A stretch of 11,907 nt of DNA, from assembly GCA_009784355.1 (NCBI GenBank), contig WRBU01000016.1:1-11907 (forward strand). Reading direction: 5' to 3'. The DNA comes from Defluviitaleaceae bacterium (GTDB lineage: Bacteria; Bacillota; Clostridia; Lachnospirales; WRAX01). Under the pieces are notes generated by a model that worked only from the letters and a program-made list of their open reading frames with translations, made no database searches and was not told where the DNA came from. The translations under genes were made by a program, and so were the position numbers. Position 1 is the first letter of the stretch; each line of letters starts with the position of its first letter. Of this stretch, positions 8,983 to 11,907 are shown in pieces.

Positions 8983-8998
8983 TGTTCCACGTGAAACC
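8983..8998. promoter_or_regulatory. parS: parS centromere site (ParB/Spo0J binding)
   Basis: TGTTCCACGTGAAACC matches the Bacillus parS consensus TGTTNCACGTGAAACA at every defined base except the last. It lies between two leftward genes about 1.7 kb from the dnaA start, where origin-proximal parS sites are expected. On the bottom strand it is followed directly by seven T, so its dyad could also act as a weak terminator for the gene ending at 9015. parA and parB are not in the window. Confidence 0.85.
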
Positions 8999-9014
8999 AA
9001 GACGATTTAAGATA

Positions 9015-9443
9015 TTAAGATACGAACCTATTTGAATGCTCAATACCTGCACCATCAAGCAGATTTAACACATATTCGTCCCATCTAATATTTGCAGATT
9101 TATCAAGGGAGAAAGTTTTTTGCGACACACCTGTAGAAATATTGATGCAACCATCTTCATACAAGACGTTTACAAAAAATATAGTGTCAGGCACACCAAC
9201 AACATCTCCAGATTTGCTCAAAACAATCTTAATATATTTTGGCAAAGCACTGCCTTTTATAATTTCAAAGGCGTAATGACGCATATTTTGCCATGTTGAA
9301 GGCTCATTTGCTGGTATTTTGCTAATTTCAAAACATGCAAAACTATGTATCACAGCACTGTGAAAAGCGAATGCGTCAAAACATTCACTTTTTAAAAGTT
9401 TTGCCATAAAAGTTTTTGTATCCGCTATTGACAGTGAAAGCAT
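9015..9443 (-). CDS. DUF5721-like protein, function unknown
   Basis: The 142-residue product resembles the clostridial family DUF5721 by memory of its pattern: a start like MLSLSIADTKTFMAKLL, a central W..MRHYAFEIIKG (51-64), and a C-terminal strand-rich part with NISTGVSQKTFSLDKS...WDEYV (101-125). No signal peptide, membrane segment or catalytic motif is visible; it is probably cytoplasmic. The ATG at 9443 is 9 bases from the stop of the upstream gene, and its AGAGG site (9454-9450) overlaps that TAG stop, so the two are translated together. A parS site with a T run lies 17 bases after its stop. The family has no known role, and its place in an operon with a membrane zinc-ribbon protein is the only functional hint. 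A search against Pfam would settle the family. Confidence 0.8.
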   Translation of the reverse strand: MLSLSIADTKTFMAKLLKSECFDAFAFHSAVIHSFACFEISKIPANEPSTWQNMRHYAFEIIKGSALPKYIKIVLSKSGDVVGVPDTIFFVNVLYEDGCINISTGVSQKTFSLDKSANIRWDEYVLNLLDGAGIEHSNRFVS

Positions 9444-9452
9444 TGTATACCT

Positions 9453-10712
9453 CTATTCTTGTCTTAATATGTAAAGCGGCGGCAAAGTTATGTCTGACAA
9501 TATATCCTCTGCGTGCTGCCATCCAGACACGGGCTGCACAACCCACTGACTAGAAAAAGCAGCCAAAAACGAACCATAGCTTTCAAAAACCATATATGTG
9601 TATTGGTTTGTTGAAGCGATAAAGTTAGGGGCAACACCGCTTGGAATTAAAGTATTTTCAATCATTATATTTTGTAAGTACGCAAAATTGGCTGCTTGCA
9701 CCAAATTTGTTCTTGTTAGGTTAAAATTTGGCAAAAGTGATGGGTTAAAATTTGGTGCGGCTTGATTAATGACTTGGGTTGGATGCCGTTGGTTTTCAAG
9801 TCCGCTCAAAAGCATCAAAGGCTCGTTGTCTACAATTTCAAAAACATAATGTCTTAACAAATGACTGCTGCCCACATTGGATACAGTGGCAAAGGCAAAA
9901 TTACCGTCTGCCGACATAAACCTCACATCAATCAAAATACCGTTATTTTGACTAATTATAGAAGACACGATGTTTTGATAGATTACGCTTTGTGAAAGAG
10001 GTCTAACGACACTACCTCCGTATGGGATGTAACTCTCAATAACACTATTAAGATTCTCTCTAAAAATTTCTGTGTAGTTGTGTGTGGAATACAAACCAAT
10101 GCCCGTTATTGTTTCGTGGGCTACAAAAACAGTTAGAGTGTTTTCGTTAGGTAAATCTACTTCGTCAAAAACATTTAAGTCGCTTGGCCGTAAATACAAA
10201 ATTAAAAAATCTTCCTGTAAAAAAGGTTGCGGCAAAAGCCCTAACTCAACAAGGTGCTGGGTTGTTATAAATACTTGGTCGGTATCATTAAATAAGTAGC
10301 CCATGTTGGAAACAAATGCAAAATGAATTGAAAATTCTTCTAAATAATCTGTAACAACTGTATTTAGTTCGGACAGAGCACTGCGGCGAAGCTCTTCGTC
10401 AATCAAAGGCGGCCCGTTGTCAACAGATGAATTTTGTTGTTGGTCGCCATTAGACGTTTCGGTGTTGGTTGGCAAATCACTGTCTATGGTATCGTTTGTG
10501 CTGCTAGAAAAAATATTAGATATGAAATCAAAATTAACCCTATCCGTTAAATACATTACAACAAAAAAAACACACACACCAAATATCAGTGCAATTACAC
10601 CAATTTTTGTGTATTTTGGCAAGTTTTTTTTACCGCTTCTAATGGGGCGGGTGCAATTTTTACAAATACCGTCCGAAGTTTTAATTATGTTGTTACAATG
10701 TTTACACAGCAT
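9453..10712 (-). CDS. Membrane-anchored zinc-ribbon protein with extracytoplasmic domain
   Basis: No named family is recognised. Numbered from the chosen start, a zinc ribbon of two CxxC pairs (Cys3/Cys6 and Cys17/Cys20) is followed by a Lys/Arg-rich stretch, one membrane helix (37-55), an S/T/N/Q-rich linker (about 68-98) and about 320 outside residues. The positive residues before the helix place the zinc ribbon in the cytoplasm and the large domain outside. The outer domain alternates aromatic strands with Asn-rich loops. Start choice: GAGGTG (10725-10720) is one base from an ATG at 10718 but 7 bases from the ATG at 10712, so the latter is preferred (419 residues; 421 otherwise). A strong promoter precedes it, and the DUF5721-like gene follows with an overlapping binding site. 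Zinc-ribbon-plus-helix proteins are common in clostridia, often as membrane sensors; function here is unknown. Confidence 0.85.
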   Translation of the reverse strand: MLCKHCNNIIKTSDGICKNCTRPIRSGKKNLPKYTKIGVIALIFGVCVFFVVMYLTDRVNFDFISNIFSSSTNDTIDSDLPTNTETSNGDQQQNSSVDNGPPLIDEELRRSALSELNTVVTDYLEEFSIHFAFVSNMGYLFNDTDQVFITTQHLVELGLLPQPFLQEDFLILYLRPSDLNVFDEVDLPNENTLTVFVAHETITGIGLYSTHNYTEIFRENLNSVIESYIPYGGSVVRPLSQSVIYQNIVSSIISQNNGILIDVRFMSADGNFAFATVSNVGSSHLLRHYVFEIVDNEPLMLLSGLENQRHPTQVINQAAPNFNPSLLPNFNLTRTNLVQAANFAYLQNIMIENTLIPSGVAPNFIASTNQYTYMVFESYGSFLAAFSSQWVVQPVSGWQHAEDILSDITLPPLYILRQE

Positions 10713-10746
10713 ATCCATTCACCTCAATGCTTGTTCGTCAATGTTG

Positions 10747-10775
10747 ATTATAACATACCGTAAAAATGATTGCAA
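10747..10775 (-). promoter_or_regulatory. Leftward promoter of the zinc-ribbon/DUF5721 operon
   Basis: On the bottom strand TTGCAA (10775-10770), exactly 17 bases, then a perfect TATAAT (10752-10747). The start should be near 10740, leaving a leader of about 28 bases before the ATG at 10712. The -35 hexamer is shared with the rightward exoA promoter. Confidence 0.82.
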
Positions 10776-10798
10776 ACAAAATTGCGTTATGTTAAAAT
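10770..10798 (+). promoter_or_regulatory. Rightward promoter of exoA
   Basis: TTGCAA (10770-10775), 17 bases, then TAAAAT (10793-10798). Because TTGCAA is its own reverse complement, the same six bases serve as -35 for the leftward promoter. The start should be near 10805, about 28 bases before the exoA ATG. Confidence 0.75.
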
Positions 10799-10832
10799 GT
10801 TCCACAGATAATAAATATAGGCGGGTGATTTT

Positions 10833-11588
10833 ATGAAGTTTGTGTCATGGAATGTAAATGGACTGCGTGCCACAATGAAAAAAGGCTTTATGGATTTTTT
10901 TGATGCGATAGATGCGGATTTTTTTTGCTTGCAAGAAACCAAAATGCAATATAGCCAACTTACCTTTGAATTTCCGGGCTATAATGTGTTTTTTTGTGAT
11001 GCAGAAAAAAAGGGATATTCCGGCACGGCTATTTTTGCCAAAAAAGCACCCCTATCAAGTGCTTACGGCATTGGTATTGAAGAGCATGACAAAGAAGGGC
11101 GTGTTATAACGCTGGAATATGATGATTTTTATTTGGTGAATGTATATACCCCTAATTCTAAAAACGAGCTGCTGCGGTTGCCGTACCGCATGGTTTGGGA
11201 GGATGCGTTTAGAGAGTACCTATTGGGGCTTGATGCGAAAAAGCCCGTGGTGCTGTGCGGGGATTTAAATGTAGCGCACAAAGAAATTGACCTAAAAAAC
11301 CCAAAATCAAACCGTAAAAGTGCGGGCTTTACAGACGAGGAGAGGGGAAAATTCACAACCCTGCTTGACGCTGGCTTTGTGGACACATTTAGACATCTTT
11401 ACCCTGATTTAGAAGGGGCGTATACTTGGTGGTCAATGATTTCCCGTGCAAGAGAGCGAAACGCAGGATGGCGCATAGACTACTTTGTGGTATCAAGCCG
11501 CTTTGCAGACAGCATCACCGAAGCAAAAATTTATGACGACATTTACGGGTCAGACCACTGCCCTGTCGGAATTACATTGAAAATATAG
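10833..11588 (+). CDS. exoA: Exodeoxyribonuclease III / AP endonuclease
   Basis: This enzyme cuts DNA 5' to abasic sites and has 3'-5' exonuclease activity in base excision repair. The 251 residues have the family length. All active-site residues of the exonuclease-phosphatase fold are visible: Asn7 (WNVNGLRA), Glu35 (LQETK), Tyr105 (NVYTPNS), Asp144 and Asn146 (GDLNVAH), Asp216 (WRIDYF), and Asp241/His242 (GSDHCP). TYTWWS-like AYTWWS (196-201) is the usual DNA-contact loop. The ATG follows GGGTGA by 5 bases. It is the first rightward gene, and points with a rightward fork. A 6-codon ORF and a Met-rich small gene follow. The name exoA is the Bacillus symbol; xth is the alternative. Confidence 0.97.
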   Translation: MKFVSWNVNGLRATMKKGFMDFFDAIDADFFCLQETKMQYSQLTFEFPGYNVFFCDAEKKGYSGTAIFAKKAPLSSAYGIGIEEHDKEGRVITLEYDDFYLVNVYTPNSKNELLRLPYRMVWEDAFREYLLGLDAKKPVVLCGDLNVAHKEIDLKNPKSNRKSAGFTDEERGKFTTLLDAGFVDTFRHLYPDLEGAYTWWSMISRARERNAGWRIDYFVVSSRFADSITEAKIYDDIYGSDHCPVGITLKI

Positions 11589-11640
11589 AAGGCTGTACAA
11601 TTTTAGCAGGTCAAGCAACATTTTGGAGGATATTCATAAA

Positions 11641-11661
11641 ATGCTCTATAACGAGTTTTAA
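11641..11661 (+). CDS. Candidate six-codon leader ORF
   Basis: ATG CTC TAT AAC GAG TTT TAA encodes MLYNEF. A GGAGG (11625-11629) lies 11 bases upstream, a little far. Its stop is 14 bases before the ATG of the Met-rich gene, just ahead of that gene's own GGAGG. The two initiation regions resemble each other (GGAGGATATTCAT and GGAGGAATATTTAT), so one may be a decayed copy of the other. It could be a leader peptide or chance. Confidence 0.3.
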   Translation: MLYNEF

Positions 11662-11675
11662 GTGGAGGAATATTT

Positions 11676-11828
11676 ATGAATAACCCTACTGCGGGAGCGC
11701 ACGTACCGCCCTTTGTACCGCCTGTGCAAGACAACAGAATGATGATGTTAATGCTTATGCTAATGCTAAACCCAGGTATTTTTGCGGGCAATATGATGAT
11801 GTTTTTAATTTTAATGATGATGTTTTAA
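11676..11828 (+). CDS. Methionine-rich 50-residue small protein
   Basis: No known family is recognised. The product has 13 Met in 50 residues. A Pro-rich start with HVPPFVPPVQ (9-18) is followed by MMMLMLMLML (22-31), a turn NPGIFAGN (32-39), and MMMFLILMMMF (40-50). The two Met/Leu blocks could form a short hydrophobic hairpin, perhaps in the membrane. Met-rich segments are known to bind copper in some small proteins, but no Cys is present and the role is unproven. The case for a real gene is a near-ideal GGAGGA (11664-11669) 6 bases before the ATG and a strong terminator starting right at the stop. It is probably co-transcribed with exoA; no good promoter of its own is seen. Confidence 0.65.
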   Translation: MNNPTAGAHVPPFVPPVQDNRMMMLMLMLMLNPGIFAGNMMMFLILMMMF

Positions 11829-11862
11829 AAAACAGGCGACCAAATAAAGGTCGCCTGTTTTT
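11828..11862. terminator. Strong bidirectional intrinsic terminator
   Basis: AACAGGCGACC (11831-11841) pairs perfectly with GGTCGCCTGTT (11849-11859) around an AAATAAA loop, and flanking A and T runs extend the stem and supply a T tract on both strands. It begins at the stop of the Met-rich gene and faces the presumed end of a leftward gene at 11867. Confidence 0.93.
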
Positions 11863-11866
11863 GCTC

Positions 11867-11907
11867 TTATAATGTCTTGACAATATTCGTACCAACATCT
11901 TTTCCCA
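11867..11907 (-). CDS. Possible 3' end of a leftward gene (enters from the right edge)
   Basis: The bottom strand reads, in one frame, GKDVGTNIVKTL and then TAA (11869-11867), five bases before the bidirectional terminator. Only 12 full codons are visible, so no family can be named. Position before a terminator with a T tract on this strand is the main support; chance is possible. Confidence 0.4.
   Translation of the reverse strand, partial: GKDVGTNIVKTL

Noticed and set aside
10798..10812. TGTTCCACAGATAA as a further parS or DnaA box
   Set aside because: Only the left half matches parS and the right half has no dyad; on the other strand TTATCTGTG has several mismatches to a DnaA box. It lies at the exoA transcription start.
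10417..10836. 139-codon rightward open frame ahead of exoA
   Set aside because: It is antisense to the zinc-ribbon gene and crosses the divergent promoter; no binding site is seen.

Overview
This window looks like the replication-origin neighbourhood of a low-GC Firmicute, probably a clostridium of the Lachnospirales type. Four things point there: the block dnaA-dnaN-recF-gyrB-gyrA, AT-rich DNA with strong GGAGG/GAGGTG ribosome binding sites, consensus DnaA boxes and parS sites of the Bacillus/Clostridium kind, and a gene resembling the clostridial DUF5721 family. The genus cannot be fixed from the sequence.

Layout, reading the leftward (-) strand from dnaA: dnaA (7257-5911), a 428-base origin spacer, dnaN (5482-4373), recF (4371-3265), gyrB (3168-1237, TTG start) and the first 390 codons of gyrA (1172 to the left edge). 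The two small genes that Bacillus carries in this block, yaaA (S4 domain, between dnaN and recF) and remB (between recF and gyrB), are absent. The dnaA-dnaN spacer holds a textbook basal unwinding element: weak DnaA boxes, a short G run, six DnaA-trios (TAG/CAG), then AT-rich DNA. The dnaA leader carries three perfect DnaA boxes, two of them as an inverted pair, downstream of a near-consensus promoter.

Right of dnaA the usual rpmH-rnpA-yidC cluster is missing. After about 520 bases of hairpin-rich non-coding DNA come three leftward genes that are not part of the standard origin set: a beta-propeller-like protein of unknown function (8913-7786), a DUF5721-like protein (9443-9015) and a membrane-anchored zinc-ribbon protein (10712-9453). 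They lie against the expected direction of the rightward fork. A near-consensus parS site sits at 8983-8998, and a more degenerate parS-like palindrome lies in the gyrB-gyrA gap at 1215-1230.

A symmetric divergent promoter, two promoters sharing one palindromic -35 hexamer, drives the zinc-ribbon operon leftward and exoA (exonuclease III/AP endonuclease) rightward. After exoA come a six-codon ORF and a 50-residue methionine-rich small protein, each behind a GGAGG sequence, then a strong bidirectional terminator. The tail of a leftward gene may enter at the right edge.

The left block starts replication (DnaA), tethers the polymerase (DnaN), repairs gaps (RecF) and controls supercoiling (GyrAB), with origin DNA, parS and autoregulatory DnaA boxes interleaved. 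The most unusual observations are the shared-hexamer promoter, the Met-rich micro-protein, and natural Asn residues at two positions, one in each gyrase subunit, that correspond to quinolone-resistance positions.
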